DNA from: Paracyclopina nana
Taxonomy: Eukaryota; Arthropoda; Copepoda; Cyclopoida; Cyclopettidae
Length of the DNA stretch: 64,000 nt
Direction of reading: 5' to 3'
Assembly (NCBI GenBank): GCA_019096065.1
Contig: JAGUCH010000003.1
Location: 6,262,001 to 6,326,000, forward strand
Shown: positions 41,654-55,000 of the stretch, one piece after another
Layout of the letters: each line of letters begins with the position of its first letter
How positions within the stretch are numbered: the first letter of the stretch is position 1
Notes under the pieces: model-generated
Databases searched by the model: none
What the model was told of the DNA's origin: nothing
What the model saw: the letters and a program-made list of their open reading frames with translations, nothing else
Program-made: the position numbers and the translations under genes

Positions 41654-43134
41654 TTAGACCAATCCAACATTGCCGACCATATCGATGTTGATTTTGTAGT
41701 AGACATATGGATAGTATTCTTGCTGGCTGAATCCCAAACCAGCAGGCATTTCAAGCTTTAGAAAAGAAAAGACAATTAATATTTTGCCTTAAATCTGTTC
41801 TTTTCGTAATGTACCTCTCCAGACCCTCCAGCTGAATCTAAGTGAGCATAAGTCTGATTCAAAGTGTCACGTAGCTTCTTTTGGGTTTTCTTTTGCGGCA
41901 GCAAAACCATGCCTTGGAAATTTACTGGAAGGCCATACCTCAGAACGGATTCAACGAATACTCTCAGAGCCTTGCAATTAAAGAAATAAAAGTAAGCTTA
42001 GAGCACAAGTTAAATATGCGCTCTTACCTTGACATGAATCCAAGCCATGTAGCATTCACTGAAATTAACTTTGAGCCAACGGACAAGTGGTCCAAACTGC
42101 TTCTTTTTATCAGTGGCCAGCTTATTCATTTCATCTTTTCCAGCCTGGAGCTCTTCGGGATTGTACACAAATTCTCGAACCATGAACTTGTTCTCTCTCG
42201 ACTGAAATCAATCCAATTATGCCCAACTCTTTGGCTCAAATCTTCTTAAATTTTACCTTGTGCTTGAACTCATCAACGACCTTGTGGAACAGAGTGACCG
42301 TCATGAGAGCGTTGTCAGAGTCTTGCATGATCATCTGCGTGGATCTGGGGACGACCATATCGGTCAAGGATTCGTATTTGGCATGCCAATCGTTAATAAT
42401 GGCCAACGGTACCACAACCAACATTGTGGTCAAGTACTCTGAATCCAAGACAAAATGCTCTTTCTTGACCAAATCACCCAGATTTCTGGTCATCAATGAC
42501 CCAGTTTGCTTCTTCTCCATGCTCTGTAAGCTGCTTTTCAGAGCATTGTAGGCTTGCGACTTGATCTTAAGATCAGCTTCAATTTGGCCTACTTGTTTGC
42601 CTGGTTATGATGATAAAAAATTAGCTTAACAGATGATATCCTTCAAATTCAAAGCTTACTTATGATGTCAGTCAGGTTCTTCAATGACTGACGAATTGGG
42701 TATTTGGCCATGTCCCACTGAAACCTGGTCAAGTATGTAGCCAGATCCACACCGTTGGCCACAAGATTTTCGACAAGACGCTCTCGTTGGTCATCTAGAA
42801 CGTCACCAAGGTAGTTGGCTAATTTTCGAGTGACTTGTTCAACGTACGAGTCAACTTTGCCCAGTTCGTCAGATAGTCCTACGAGTTGGTCCAAAGTGCC
42901 CACTTTCAAATCAGGAATGTGAAACTTCCAATTGGTAGAGAGCTGCTGCTTGCTCGTAGCCTAAGGAGACAAATTTCATGTAACTCTTTCTAATATCAAA
43001 CTCATTAAGTGTTAGAAAATGGAAGATGATGATAGCAATGATGAGGAACAACTTACCTGGTTAAGCCTGTCCCAAGTTTCCTGACAAGTTCGATCGCCAG
43101 GGGCCGAAATTAACCAGTATTCGGACACATTCAT
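41654..43134 (-). CDS. ATP6V1C: V-type proton ATPase subunit C
   Basis: V1-sector stator subunit that links the peripheral stalks to the membrane sector and takes part in regulated disassembly. Exons 43134-43057, 42960-42660, 42600-42257, 42201-42028, 41970-41815 and 41755-41654 give 384 aa (human C1 has 382). The start [18 protein letters not shown], then [70 protein letters not shown] and the end [13 protein letters not shown] all match. All introns are 40-100 bp. No long insert of the kind found in alternatively spliced arthropod forms is present. Confidence 0.97.
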
Positions 43135-43397
43135 CCTGAGTTTTCCGAGAGAATTGTCAGATTTGCTCTAAAATCATAGGATGACAGCTGAATTCACGTG
43201 ACGCCCTTGCTGAGTGACTTTTAGAAGTATCTCGAGTTAAGCTTTAAATAAGGCCATACTCTTCCAGAAAAAGCCATAAAATAGAACGTCGCATTGGGAA
43301 AACAAGACATCAAGAGGTTGAGTCATAACTTCTGTTCAGATTTCCGATTTTCAAGTTGCGAACAAAAACAATAACAAATGATTGACGGAAAATTAAA

Positions 43398-44302
43398 ATG
43401 TCTAATGAGAAGGGAGCTATAGCGTTGCTAACGCGAGCAGTAGAGCTAGACTCGAAAAAGCAATGGACTTCCGCACTTGTCTGCTACAAAGAGGGGCTAC
43501 AACTTTTGCTCGAAGCCATCAGAACAGGTACTTTGCATAGATCATGGATACAGAAATGCAGAAAGTTCATTAGCTGTAATCATTGTCATTATGTAGAAAC
43601 TTCAGATTCTGCCAAGAAGTCCAGATTCAGAGAGAAAGCTAACGAATACATGCAAAGAGCAGAGGCTCTTCAGAAAACCATTGATGGTGCAAAGAAGTCT
43701 GGTACTTTTCACGAACAGGTTTTATTTTGTCATATTTTCAATTGTACGATCTGCAGTAATGAGTTTAGGTAGAGATCCTTGATGACTCTGTTGGCCATTC
43801 ATACGAGGCACTATTTGGTCAATTTCTTGACTGTGATGTTACAACTGTGTTAATTGAGGACCCCTATATCCGAGCGCATCACCAAATAGTGAACCTCTTG
43901 CGGTTCATGGAGCTTGTCTTGCGCAAGTGCCCTTGTGTCAAACACATCCATTTAAAAACAGGACCTGATGCAGCTCAAAAAGAGGAGCAATTGAGCAAAC
44001 TGAATGAAATGTCTTCCCAACTGAAATCATTGCACAAAGTTGATTTTACTCATGAGTTTTCGGCAACTTTACATGATCGACAAATCAAGTAAGTGCAAAT
44101 TGAGAAGTTATGGTAAAATGGGAACTTAGCAAATTACTCTAATAGGCTGAATACTGGATGGATAATTAAAATTGGCCGAGGTTTGGACATCTACAAAAGT
44201 AGCAAATCCAAATGGACTCCAGGATTTTATGACATGAACCTGAGACCTTGCTTGCAAACCACTATTGACATTTTTTACGGTGATTCGGCAATTAAGAAAT
44301 AA
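43398..44302 (+). CDS. MITD1: MIT domain-containing protein 1
   Basis: ESCRT-III-binding protein that acts at the midbody in cytokinesis. Exons 43398-43527, 43597-43718, 43769-44088 and 44146-44302 give 242 aa (human 249). Residues 1-80 are the MIT three-helix domain (AIALLTRAVELDSKKQWTSA, then KANEYMQRAEAL), which binds ESCRT-III tails. Residues about 85-242 are the phospholipase-D-like membrane-binding domain, with [65 protein letters not shown] and [15 protein letters not shown] partial duplicate lies 605 bp downstream in the same orientation. Confidence 0.96.
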
Positions 44303-44907
44303 ACCAAATCATTTACGTACAATAACTCCTTCTGTTGCATTCAGCAGAGTTGTAAATAGAATGGTATTCAGGTGCGTTTTCTGAAAAGGTTGAGTGGCAA
44401 TAAAACTGAAATCATCCGCAGCTCTCAACTTTAAGTGCACAGTAGTTCGACTCAATGATAAAGTTGAACTAGTGCACCGTTACTGCCTATCTCAAACCTC
44501 AGTTTTTTATTTTATTTTATTTTATTTGCGTCTTTATCTTTAGAAAGTATTTTAAAATTACTGCATATAGACTCCACAGACTAGTGGTGTGGTTTTTGCA
44601 CGCAAGTAAGTTGTGACAGCAAAGCGAAATTTTAATTTTTGTTTCATTACTAGAATTTTTTATGTGAAAAGTGTAGCTTCATTGCCAAGTGGCAGTAGTT
44701 ATTCATATTATTTTTATTGACCTAGGAATCTTTTTCATTTAAAATCAAGCTACATAGTGAGATGGGCTAAAAATTACATATATAAAAATTCCTCTAAATG
44801 AAAAGAATGAAATAGTAGCAATATTTTTTGAAACTACAAAGAAATGTTGTCATTTTAAGGGAAATACCTACATGCTTGGCTTCAAATTAGAGCCAAGGTG
44901 AAGAATT
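44303..44907. other. Spacer between MITD1 and its duplicate
   Basis: About 600 bp of AT-rich sequence. No remnant of the MIT-domain exons is recognisable here, although the duplicate downstream lacks them. Confidence 0.5.
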
Positions 44908-45591
44908 ATGGGCAAACTGCACAAGTCTAGAGGGAAAAAGGAAAAGACGAAGACAAAGAGGAAAAAGAAGCACAATTCCTTACGACAGGTTCTACATACC
45001 TAGATGAAGCATAAGGCGATATAAGCTACCACAACTTAATTGCAGATAGAGATCCTCGATGGCTCGGTTGGCAATTCATATGAGTCCTTGTTTGGACGCT
45101 ATCTTGACGGAGATGTAACTTCAGTGCTAATTGAAGATCCTTATATTAGAAAGCACTATCAGATTGTCAACCTTCTACGATTTATGGAGCTTATCTTACG
45201 CAACTGCCCTAACATAAGAAGCATACATCTGAAAACAGGACCCGATTCAAGTTCAAGTCTGAGAGCTGAACAAAATAATAATTTTGATGACATTTCATCC
45301 CAGTTCAAGTCATTTCACAAAATTGAGTTTACTTACGAATTTAGTGAGTCGCTCCATGACCGACAGATCAAGTAAGTGAGAATATTTTTAAGGCATGAAG
45401 TAAACTTATTGATCCCCGAATTATTTATGTAAGGCTGAGTACTGGATGGGTTATTAAAATTGGACGAGGTTTGGACTTATACAAAAGCTGTAAGTCCATT
45501 TGGACTCCAGGATATCATGATATGGATTTGAGGCCTTGTCTGCAAACCACCATTGACATTTTTCATGGCGATTTGGCCAAACGAAAATAAG
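44908..45591 (+). CDS. MITD1 paralogue lacking the MIT domain
   Basis: Exons 44908-44988, 45046-45371 and 45435-45591 give 187 aa. The last two exons reproduce the membrane-binding half of MITD1, with [40 protein letters not shown] and [12 protein letters not shown], at the same intron phases. In place of the MIT exons is a new 27-codon exon ([20 protein letters not shown]...) rich in lysine. The protein should not bind ESCRT-III tails through a MIT domain. The basic N-terminus could bind acidic lipid or direct it to the nucleus, which is inference. The start ATG is the only one in frame before the splice donor. It converges on ETFRF1 with 18 bp between stop codons. Confidence 0.82.
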
Positions 45592-45609
45592 AATATACCT
45601 ATTTATTGA

Positions 45610-45979
45610 CTATAGTTTTCCATCTACGAATTTTTCTATGTTGCCCAGCTTCTTAGTCAATTCTTGATCATCATCATAATATCTTCTTTTCAGTGTGCGA
45701 TATTTTTTGAGCATGTAAAGCGCCTGCAGCTCTTTTTCTATGTATTTCCCGTGATTGATAAGTTTCTCCAATTGCTCGGAGTCTGTCACATCTTTGTTTT
45801 TCATGAAAGCATTATGGCACTTGACCCTCATCATCTCCGGATCCTTGGGGTACTCTCTGGTCATGTATATGAGCTTTAAATGTAGTTATAGTGACGATGA
45901 AATTAAAATATCATAGATGACTCACTGATTTGTAGAGCTGCACGACTCTGGATCGTTGTGAAATTGCTACTTGACTCAT
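45610..45979 (-). CDS. ETFRF1: Electron transfer flavoprotein regulatory factor 1 (LYR protein)
   Basis: Mitochondrial LYR-family protein (LYRM5) that removes FAD from the electron transfer flavoprotein. Exons 45979-45926 and 45873-45610 give 105 aa (human about 90). RSRVVQLYKSLIYMTREYPK matches the human VLKLYKNLLYLGRDYPK region; the LYR tripeptide is LYK in both. FMKNKDVTD, then KELQALYMLKKYRTLKRRYY, complete the three-helix fold. The C-terminus runs about 15 residues longer than the human protein. Confidence 0.93.
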
Positions 45980-46727
45980 TTTTGAGCAAAACGGACAGGT
46001 TACTCCATATTGCAAATTCTGTTAGGTCTTGCTTTTCAGCTTTAAGTTGACAAATAATTTTGCCCTTTACGCGTAGCATAGATACCTACAAAGCATCCTT
46101 TAAAAATTCCAATTTCATTCAACTACTCAATAGGAGCATAAAAAATACATTGGATTATGAATTTTTGATTAATAATTTTTAATTAATTATTCATTAAACA
46201 AAGATTTAGATTTGATCAACTGAAATGAGTGATGGATATTACATTTTACCTCAATAAATTCCACAGATGTCAACATTACAGAGATTAAAACTGACCTAAA
46301 ACTCAGTTAAATTCATAATTTTCAAAACCCAAACATTATTTTTGAAAAATTATCTAGTTTAAATTATTGCCTGGTTTGAATAACGTAAGAGAACTCAAAA
46401 ATACGATTATTATATGCTGCACAATTCCGACTTTTGAACTTTCGCGCGCTTTTTTAAATCCCGAGAAAATCGACCGTTGCTTTTTGTTTTGAGGTTTGAC
46501 AGTCAAGGAAAGCTTGGCTTGGTAATTATTTTTACATCTCCTGGCTTCATTCGCGAAAAAGATTTTTCCAATGTTCATCTCAAGTTCTACTTTGTGAAGT
46601 TGGCAATATGAAATAATTTGCCGTTTTCGGCTCACGAGCTCAATTTCACCGATTGGCTTAATTTTTTACCAATACTTGCAAACAAAGACGTGCTTGAAAA
46701 ATCTCCATTTTTTCAGTTGCTCCAAAG
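45980..46727. other. Intergenic between ETFRF1 and UBE2C
   Basis: 748 bp containing both divergent promoters. A 93-codon minus-strand open frame (46354-46635) is Lys-rich and unrecognised, and is not accepted. A polypyrimidine-AG (ccattttttcag, ending 46716) lies 11 bp before the UBE2C ATG and looks like a splice acceptor in the 5' leader. Confidence 0.45.
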
Positions 46728-48468
46728 ATGGCTCAAAATGTAAATCCCACTTCCTCCACCTCCTCTGCTGCTTTATATGACAAAGACAAAGCAGGAAGGG
46801 GTTCAGCCACGTCCAGTGCTCAGGTAATAAGCAATCCACTCAATTCATCTCGCAAGAGCTGTTTCAATTTTATTTTTTGAAGGTCAGCAAAAGATTGCAA
46901 CAAGAACTGATGTCTTTGATGATGTCCAATGACAAGGGTATTTCTGCTTTCCCAGATGGTGATAAGCTTTTCGAATGGATAGCAACAATTCAAGGGCCTC
47001 TAGATTCAGTTTACGAAGGTAATGACGCTTTCAACTATTATTACCTTCCGTGGTTTCACCGGTTTAAGAGATTAAGAAAAGTCTATAGACTGAGTAGAAA
47101 GAATGCAAAATGCATAACTAATTGAAAAATTAGACCAAGAATATTTTTTGCTGAATTGGTCAGATTTTATCTTGGAAGTTAAGAAAACATCCTCTTCTTT
47201 AGTATTTTTAGAGCTAATAGTGGTGAATTTTGTCACGAGAACACTGAACGACACAAAAGTCATTAGTAATTACCTATCACATCTTGAACATATGATAACT
47301 TGTCCCCTATATACATGAAATAATTTAATAATTTGGTATAAAGGTAATTGATTAGGATTAAGGTCATTTAAGGATGCTAAACATGATGGTAGTTGTATTT
47401 AAACTACTTTTGTCTTAAGAAGGCTGTATCTAAAAGATGTATTGTAACCCCTTAAGAACAAATATTTTTTAACATTTAAATAATTGTGAAGAAGTTTTTT
47501 AATTTAACTTTTGTAACTATCTTTCAGCTATGTTTTGATGCATAGCTAGTCGCCAATCACAAAATAATTTACTAACTCTAACCGGTTTTACTCGCGAGTA
47601 AATTCACTTTGCCTAGCTCATTTAGCTCGGAAAATCGGTCATAATCAATTTATTTCATTTACTCACCTAGGGCAATTCATATGTTACCATCTCAGTCCCG
47701 AAAAGCAGCAAGTAAAATAGGAAAATACTTCTGTTGTGAGTCTGTGTGATTAAGCAATAAGATAATTCAATTTTTGCTACCAGAGCCATTAGAACTTTTG
47801 CCATCATGTCCTTTTTGCCACTTGGGCACTTTGTTTATTAGGATACTTTTGACTCTGCTCTGGTAGTAGAACGGAACAAATTCAATGACTAAGAAATTGG
47901 CCCCAAACCTGTGAAGGTCGTAACAGTCATTAATATCATCCAAAACAATTTTTATGGCATTTTTTTAAAAAGCGTAGCTAAGTAGAAAGCAAAAAGTACA
48001 AGCGTTTTGGGCTCAGGCACGAGCGCCTGAAATGTATTAGTGATTTCCATCAATTTTAGCTGTTAACAAATGGAATTCTGTAACGTATGCTTTCTCTTTT
48101 TTTAAGGTCTGAAGTACAAATTACGGTTGGAGTTCCCTGCTAGTTACCCCTACACAGCTCCAACTGTGAGATTTATCACTCCGTGTTTCCACCCAAACGT
48201 CGATCAGCATGGAAATATATGCCTCGACATTCTCAAGGAAAAATGGTCGGCACTCTATGAAGTTAGGACAATTCTACTTTCTATTCAATCTCTGTTAGGT
48301 AATTTCAATTTCGTATTGGAGAAGTTGCCCGTACTATAACTGCTTAATTCTTTAGGTGAACCGAATAACGCAAGTCCACTCAACACACAAGCAGCCGATT
48401 TGTGGCCCAATCAAGTTGCGTTCAAGAAGCTGCTCCATGAAAAGTATGAGGCTACAGAGGCTAAATAG
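46728..48468 (+). CDS. UBE2C: Ubiquitin-conjugating enzyme E2 C (UbcH10)
   Basis: E2 partner of the anaphase-promoting complex; starts ubiquitin chains on mitotic cyclins and securin. Exons 46728-46823, 46883-47018, 48107-48298 and 48356-48468 give 178 aa (human 179). The N-terminal 30-residue extension is disordered and Ser/Thr-rich, as in UBE2[35 protein letters not shown] and [20 protein letters not shown] are diagnostic, with HPN at 106-108 and catalytic Cys116. Intron 2 (47019-48106) is 1,088 bp, far longer than others in the neighbourhood, and AT-rich with no element I can name. Confidence 0.97.
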
Positions 48469-49047
48469 AGAAATGGGAGAGTCATCAACTGTATAGATTA
48501 TTAATAATTTCCGGCATTTTTTTTGGACTTACCACCAACTTTCTGACTTTCTGTCTCAGATAAATAAATAAAAGCCACATTTGACCGCTCATTTTTCATA
48601 ATGTTCAGATTTTGTTGTTGCATAAATACTCTTATTTTGTGGTGACTCCGTGACTGTTAAGTGTTAACGAATGGTACTTCAGGCAGAATCATGATATGAG
48701 AAAAAGACATGGCAATCATCGCTCCACCGCAGGTTACATGAAGGCTTCGAAGTGACCAGATTTTCACTTTTTGCTGAAATAATGGCCTATTTTGGCGTTT
48801 TCTCTCATTTTCCGTCAAATTGTTGTTCTGAAAAGTGCTTAAAAAAGTGGGTGTTGTTTTTTTATTCATTCACTTCTCACTTTTACCCGGTAGAAGAAAA
48901 GTGAGTTCTATCACAAGTGTTCTTATCATTGAAGCACTGGCCTGAAAAGGTGACGATTGTCTCAACGGCCACGCGTCTCTTTCTCCGGGAGGTGAGAACT
49001 GTTTTCATAAAGTGAGTAAAAAGTCTTGAAAATTTTCGTCTACAGAC
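48469..49047. promoter_or_regulatory. Dynein heavy chain upstream region with a 5' UTR intron
   Basis: This lies between the UBE2C stop and the dynein start. AATAAA signals for UBE2C lie near 48563. A likely 54-bp 5' UTR intron (gtgagaac...ctacag, 48992-49045) ends two bases before the dynein ATG, so the transcription start should be upstream of 48992. Confidence 0.5.
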
Positions 49048-52000
49048 ATGGCAGATGTTGAGGAAGGAGATTCCACGTCGGGAAGCGCGGCTCCACCCCT
49101 AGCGGCGGCTGCCCCCGAAAAAGTCTCTAATTACTTACGCAGGGTAATTCCTGTCATTCTTGAGGACTACGATGGCTTAGAGCTGACCGCCCTTGACAGG
49201 GCGTTTGGTGACAAAAATGGCGCTGAAGCTTTGCGAAAATTCATCTCTGACCCGCAAAGCCGAGCCCTGCTTGTTTCGAGGCACTTCATGATTGCTGAAG
49301 AAGATGAAAGCGACTCTGCTCCGTCATCCATGGCCAACGTTTTCTTCAGCATAACGGCTGACGTTCACTATTCTAGGTAAATCTTGACCTTATTGATAGA
49401 ATTCATAGAATTGAGATATCGTCAATATAGCCCAAAAATGTCTGGCGTGGTTTGCGTTAAACGAGGTCCTGTGGTTGAGGCCGAAAAAGCCTTGAGCACT
49501 CAGCTTAGGCTGATGACCCTGAGTGAAGGTTCTCCCTATGAAACCCTTCATGACTACGTGGCTGGTGCTGTTGCGCCCTATTTCAAGTCCTTTGTCCGTG
49601 AATCCGGCAAAGCTGACCGAGAAGGGGACAAAATGGCTGCTTCCATGGAGAAGAAGATTGCTGAGCTAGAAATGGGGCTGTTACATTTGCAGCAAAATAT
49701 TGACATTCCGGAGATCAGCTTGCTTGTCCATCCTCAAGTAGCCATGGTCATCAAGAAAGCCGTTGAAATGAATGCCAAGCCAAAAGTGGCTGATTTCGGC
49801 GATAAGGTAGAAGACTCGACCTTTTTGAATGCTCTGCAAAATCAAGTGAGCAAATGGATCAGGGAGATACAGAAGGTGACCAAACTGGATCGAGACCCTT
49901 CTTCAGGAACCGCTCTCCAAGAAATTAGCTTTTGGCTGAATCTTGAGAGAGCCCTTTTGAGAATTCAAGAGAAACGAGAAAGTCCCGAAGTTGCGTTGAC
50001 CCTCGAAGTCTTGAAGCATGGAAAGCGTTTTCATGCGACTGTCAGCTTTGACACTGACACAGGGTTGAAGCAAGCTATTGCTACCGTGAATGACTACAAT
50101 CCATTGATGAAAGACTTCCCCATCAACGACCTCCTCTCGGCCACTGAGCTAGATCGGATCAGGATGTCTGTTCAAGCTATCTTCTCTCATTTGAGGAAAA
50201 TCCGCAACACCAAGTATCCTATTCAGAGAGCCTTGAGGCTTGTTGAAGCCATCTCTCGTGATGTGGTCAGTCAAATGCTGAAGGTGCTTGGCACGCGCCG
50301 CTTGATGGTGATTGCCTTCGAAGAATTTGAAAAAGTGATGAATAGCTGCTTTGAAGTGTTCACCACTTGGGATGATGAGTACGACAAGTTGCAGGGCTTG
50401 ATGCGAGACATTGTCAAAAAGAAACGAGATGAACATCTCAAGATGGTTTGGCGAGTCAACTTTTCTCACAAACGGCTGCAGAGCCGAATGGAGCAAATGC
50501 GAAGGTTCCGACGGCAACACGAACAGCTTCGCACCGTCATTGTTCGTGTTTTGAGACCAAACATCTTGAACCAGTCAATGTCCGAGTCGATAATTGAGCG
50601 GGACCTTTCGGAGGTCAAGCCTGAGATCTTGGCCTTGGAGGCTGCCGATGCTAATGCAATTGAAGAAGTCAACTTGGCCTATGACAATGTTAAGGAGGTT
50701 GATGGCCTTGACATCTCTAAGGAAGGATCAGAAGCCTGGGAAGCTGCCATGAAACGCTATGAGGAGCGTATTGATAGGGTCGAAACCAGGATCACTGCTA
50801 GGCTGAGAGACCAACTGGGCACAGCAAAGAATGCCAATGAAATGTTCCGGATTTTCTCGAGGTTCAATGCTCTATTTGTGCGACCTCACATCAGGGGTGC
50901 AATCAGAGAATATCAGACTCAACTGATTCAAAGAGTGAAGGATGATATTGAGGAGCTGCATGAAAAATTCAAGATTCAGTACCCCCAGTCAAAGGTAATG
51001 GAACTAGAGCTAACATATGAAGCATTTAATTTGTTGAGCACGCTGACATTTTTTATTAATTTTAGGCTTACAAAATGTCTGTTGTCCGTGACTTGCCTCC
51101 GGTATCAGGATCTATCATATGGGCTCGTCAAATTGATAGGCAACTTACGGCTTACCTTAAGCGAGTCGAAGATGTGCTTGGCAGAGGCTGGGAAAACCAC
51201 GTTGAGGGCCAAAAACTGAAGGCAGATGGTGACAGCTTCCGCATGAAGCTAAGTACTCACGAGATTTTTGACGATTGGGCTAGAAGAGTACAGCAGCGCA
51301 ACCTTGGAGTTTCTGGCCGAATTTTTGCCGTGGATAATCAGCGGACTCGTGTTGGACGTGGCAACTTGAAGCTGAGGGTGAACTTTTTACCTGAGATCAT
51401 CCAACTCTCCAAGGAAGTGCGCAACTTGAAAAATCTCGGTTTCCGCGTTCCTTTGGCCATTGTCAATAAGGCTCATCAAGCCAACCAACTTTATCCATTT
51501 GCCATCTCCCTCATTGAAAGCGTGCGAACCTACGAGAGAAGTTTGGAGAAGCTTGACAATCGGGCAAATATTGTGCTTTTGGTCGCTGGATTGCGCAAGG
51601 AAGTACAAAATTTGATTGCCGAAGGAGTGGGCCTCGTTTGGGAGTCCTATAAGCTTGATCCTTATGTGCAAAAGCTAGCAGAGCTGGTCGTGAGCTTCCA
51701 GGAAAAAGTGGATGATCTATTGATTGTAGATGAAGAGATTGACGTAGAAGTGAGGTCGCTCGAAACGTGCGACTACTCTGCCAACACCTTCAAAGAGATC
51801 CTTGCTAAAATCCAAAAAGCTGTTGATGATTTGAGCTTGCGTCAATACTCCAATCTGCATGCCTGGGTGGGCAAGTTGGACGAGGCAGTGGAGGAGAAGT
51901 TGTCTCTCAGACTGCAAGCTGGAGTTGAAGCATGGACCAAGGCTCTGGAGAGCGGGTCGGCTGACAAAAACGAGGATGACGATCAAGACACTATGGACAC

Positions 52001-55000
52001 TCATGACGTCAAGAAAGCTGCCCATAAACTGGGCGGAGATCCTCAGATCAAGAAAATGCTTCACGATATTAGAATCACCAACCAAATCATGTACTTGCAT
52101 CCTTCAATTGAGGATTGTCGGTACATCTTGCTGCAGCAACTTTTCGCATGGGAGGCAGTTGTGACTTCTCAGGAGAGGATTCAATCCACTCGTTACCAAG
52201 TAGGATTAGACCGACCCACGGTTCAGACCTATCGAGATTTGCTCACCAAGTTGCCTGCTGGTGCTAAAATTCTTGAGCTCTGCTATGACCGAGTTGAAAA
52301 AACCATCAAAACTGTCAAGGCTTATGTCGACGAGTGGCTTCGTTATCAAGCTCTGTGGGATTTGCAGCCTGACTCTTTGAACAACAAGTTTGGCGAAGAT
52401 ATTGGCAAATGGATGAAACTGTTGACTGACATCAAAAAGTCACGTGCAACTTTCGATACAAGTGACACCAAGAAGGAGTTTGGTCCTATCGTCATTGATT
52501 ATGGCAAGGTCCAATCCAAAGTGAGCTTGAAATATGACTCTTGGCACAAGGATGCACTGGGCAAGTTTGGTAACATGCTGGGCAGTGAAATGACCTCGTT
52601 CCATGGTACTGTATCAAAATCGAGGTCAGAGCTCGAGCAGCAAACCATCGAGGCTGCTTCCACCACTGATGCTGTCAATTTTATCACCTATGTTCAGGGC
52701 CTGAAAAGGAAGATGAAAAATTGGGAGAAGCAAGTCAATGTGTACAGAGAAGGCCAGAGGATCCTTGAGAGGCAGCGATTCCAATTTCCAAGCGCTTGGC
52801 TTCATGTCGATAACATAGAAGGAGAATGGAGTGCATTCAACGAGATTATCCGAAGGAAGGACTCCTCTATCCAGACCCAAGTTGCTACACTCCAAATGAA
52901 AATTGTGGCCGAGGACAAAGCGGTGGAGAGCCGCACAAATGATTTCCTTCTCGATTGGGAAAAGGCTAAGCCTGTTGATGGACATCTGAGGCCAACTGAT
53001 GCCTTACAAAAATTGGCTATCTTTGAAAGCAAGTATGTCCGCCTTAAGGATGAGCGTGACAACGTTTCTAAGGCCAAAGAAGCTCTGGAGCTGCAAGAGG
53101 CCGTTGGCTTGGCCACTGATGATAAAATGATTGTTGTGTTTGAAGAGCTACAAGACCTCAAGGGAGTCTGGTCAGAGTTGGCCAAGATATGGGAGCAAAT
53201 CGACGAGATGAAGGAGCTGCCTTGGCTGAGTGTGCAACCAAGAAAATTGAGGGGTCAAATTGATGCCCTTTTGAGCCAGCTCAAGGATCTTCCTGCCCGA
53301 CTCAGGCAATATGCCTCGTACGAGTTTGTTCGGAAGATGTTGCAGTCCTATGCCAAAGTCAATATTTTGGTCGTTGATCTGAAGTCGGATGCATTGAAGG
53401 AGCGGCACTGGAAGACTCTTTGCCGTCAACTTAGGGTCTCCTGGGTTTTGTCTGATTTGACTTTAGGCCAAGTGTGGGATGTGGATCTGCAGAAGAACGA
53501 GGCCACCATTAAGGATGTTATTCAAGTGGCTCAAGGAGAGATGGCTTTGGAAGAATTCTTGAAGCAAGTCAAGGAGACCTGGCAGACTTACGAGTTAGAG
53601 CTGGTGAACTACCAGAACAAATGTCGGCTCATTCGAGGCTGGGATGAGTTGTTCAACAAAGTTAAGGAAAACATCAATCAAGTTGCTGCTATGAAGCTGA
53701 GCCCTTACTTCAGGGTGTTTGAGGAAGACGCCAACACTTGGGAAGACAAGCTGAATAGGATTTCGACCTTGTTTGATGTCTGGATTGATGTCCAGAGGAG
53801 GTGGGTGTACTTGGAAGGAATCTTCACTGGATCAGCTGACATCAAGACTTTGCTGCCCGTGGAAACGTCACGTTTCGTGTCCATCAGCACCGAGTTTCTG
53901 ACTCTGATGAAAAAGGTCTCCAAATCTCCAATGGTCATGGACGTTTTGAATATCCAAAATGTACAGAGGAGTCTAGAGCGATTGGCTGACTTGTTGGCCA
54001 AGATTCAGAAAGCTCTCGGCGAATATTTGGAGCGTGAGCGAGCCAGCTTCCCCAGATTTTACTTTGTGGGTGACGAAGATCTCTTGGAGATTATCGGCAA
54101 CACCAAAAACATTGCCAGGCTCCAAAAGCATTTCAAGAAAATGTTTGCTGGAATTGCTTCTGTTCTTTTGGACGACTCTGGAACAATCATTTATGGCATA
54201 GCTTCGCGAGAGGGCGAGGAAGTGGTATTCGACAAGCCCGTTTCAACTGTCGATTTTCCAAGAATTAACGAGTGGCTCACCGAGGTTGAGCGACAAATGA
54301 GGCTCACCTTAGCCAATAATTTGGCCAAAGCGGTATTAGACGCAAAAGCCTTCAAGGATGGCAAAATCGAAGCCGACCCCTTTGTTAAGTGGGTTGACTC
54401 ATACCAGGTCCAAATCATTGCATTGGCAGCCCAAATTGGTTGGTCTGAGGATGTAGAGGCCGTTTTGAGCGCTGGAAACTGCTCCGGTCTGAAAACTGTG
54501 CTCACCAGAGTCGAGGATATGCTAAAGCTCCTGGCTGATTTGGTTCTGCAAAATCAGCCACCTTTGAGACGAAAAAAGTTGGAGCACTTGATTTACGAAT
54601 TTGTTCATAGGTGAGTCACAGTTCTTATTTGTGGGATTTGTTATCAAACTGGGTTTGCGACTTGGTGGGCAACTTTCTTTCAGCAGTAATCATTTTGAAG
54701 TCACACCATCATAAATGCTACTAGGCGTGCAACTTAGGGTGATAGCAATTAAAACATTAAGGCTAAGATTATATCACATCACCTCACTATATATGGATAT
54801 TTTTTGAACAAGTAACATAGAATTTGATAATCAGTTATTTTGGAGCAGCAATACATAAAAAGTACCAAAATTAGGCCACTTTTTTTTAGGTTTTAGCTTC
54901 GTTTTTTTGCAGCAATACCAAAAAAAAACCCACCAAAAACAGGCCACTTTTTAGGTTTTAGATTCTTTTTTTGGCAGCAATACCTAAAAAACCACCAAAA

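Noticed and set aside
46354..46635. 93-codon minus-strand ORF upstream of UBE2C
   Set aside because: Lys-rich and unrecognised, in a divergent promoter interval, with no splice or conservation argument.
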